A stretch of DNA of 5,014 nucleotides from NCBI GenBank assembly GCA_017627975.1, contig JAGAFT010000210.1, forward strand, positions 1 through 5,014. Direction: 5' to 3'. The stretch is from Oscillospiraceae bacterium. Its GTDB lineage: Bacteria > Bacillota_A > Clostridia > Oscillospirales > Oscillospiraceae. The notes below the pieces were generated by a model, which was not told the origin of the DNA, made no database searches, and worked only from the letters and a program-made list of their open reading frames with translations. Numbering within the stretch: the first letter of the stretch is position 1; each line of letters opens with the position of its first letter. Shown piece by piece: positions 4,984 through 5,014 of the stretch. The translations under genes and the position numbers were made by a program.

Positions 4984-5014
4984 ATGGCAAAAGCGACACC
5001 AATTTCCTTCAAAG
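4984..5014 (+). CDS. Start of an unidentified ORF, possibly an IS transposase (3' truncated by window edge)
   Basis: Ten codons are visible, reading MAKATPISFK, from the ATG at 4984 with GGAG (4970-4973) ten bases upstream. Too little remains for a domain assignment. The N-terminus and the preceding short inverted repeats and compact promoter recall the start of insertion-sequence transposases (IS1595- or IS3-like), but this is recall of a pattern and not a demonstrated match. An alternative ATG at 4974 opens a different frame (MLQDGKSDTN) preceded by GAGAACGG and cannot be excluded. A TRAP solute-binding protein is unlikely as the immediate product because the first residues do not look like a lipoprotein or Sec signal peptide. 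Confidence 0.35.
   Translation, partial: MAKATPISFK

Noticed and set aside
1..5014. CRISPR arrays, tRNA or rRNA genes, toxin-antitoxin or phage modules
   Set aside because: No regularly spaced repeats, cloverleaf-like sequences, rRNA segments or phage or toxin protein motifs were seen on reading both strands.

Overview
The window looks like a chromosomal accessory or catabolic locus from a bacterium of the Bacillota (Clostridia-like). This rests on strong AGGAG-type ribosome binding sites, sigma-70/SigA-like promoters with 17-base spacers, fairly GC-rich genes separated by AT-rich intergenic DNA, and the gene families present. No rRNA or other phylogenetic marker is present, so the assignment is an inference.

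Layout, left to right. (1) Bases 1-419 hold the C-terminal part of an SGNH/GDSL-type hydrolase whose N-terminus lies outside the window. (2) 463-1158 encodes a GntR-family regulator with an FCD ligand-binding domain, 43 bases downstream in the same direction and probably co-transcribed. (3) A 17-bp perfect hairpin (1194-1230) separates it from a convergent minus-strand pair. (4) That pair, read from right to left, is an SdpI-like six-helix membrane protein (2746-2021) followed after 6 bases by an HpcH/HpaI-type class II pyruvate aldolase (2014-1253). (5) The 254-base divergent region 2747-3000 carries a promoter in each direction, a 9-bp direct repeat with a 20-bp period, an AT-rich palindrome and a structured leader. 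(6) 3001-4826 encodes the two membrane subunits of a TRAP transporter, DctQ and DctM, overlapping by 4 bases. (7) 4827-5014 holds small inverted repeats, a promoter, and the first 10 codons of an ORF that may be an insertion-sequence transposase.

Working hypothesis: the TRAP transporter imports an organic acid such as a sugar acid, the HpcH/HpaI aldolase cleaves a 2-keto-3-deoxy acid derived from it, and the FCD-GntR protein senses an acid intermediate and controls the locus. The substrate cannot be read from the sequence. The TRAP solute-binding protein (DctP) is not in the window.

The most notable points are regulatory. The membrane-protein/aldolase operon has a promoter placed so that its mRNA would be leaderless. 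The dctQ leader has two mutually exclusive hairpins around the Shine-Dalgarno. The ORF at the right edge has an inverted repeat that would mask its ribosome binding site only in transcripts read through from outside. I did not find a clear candidate for an entirely new biological system.
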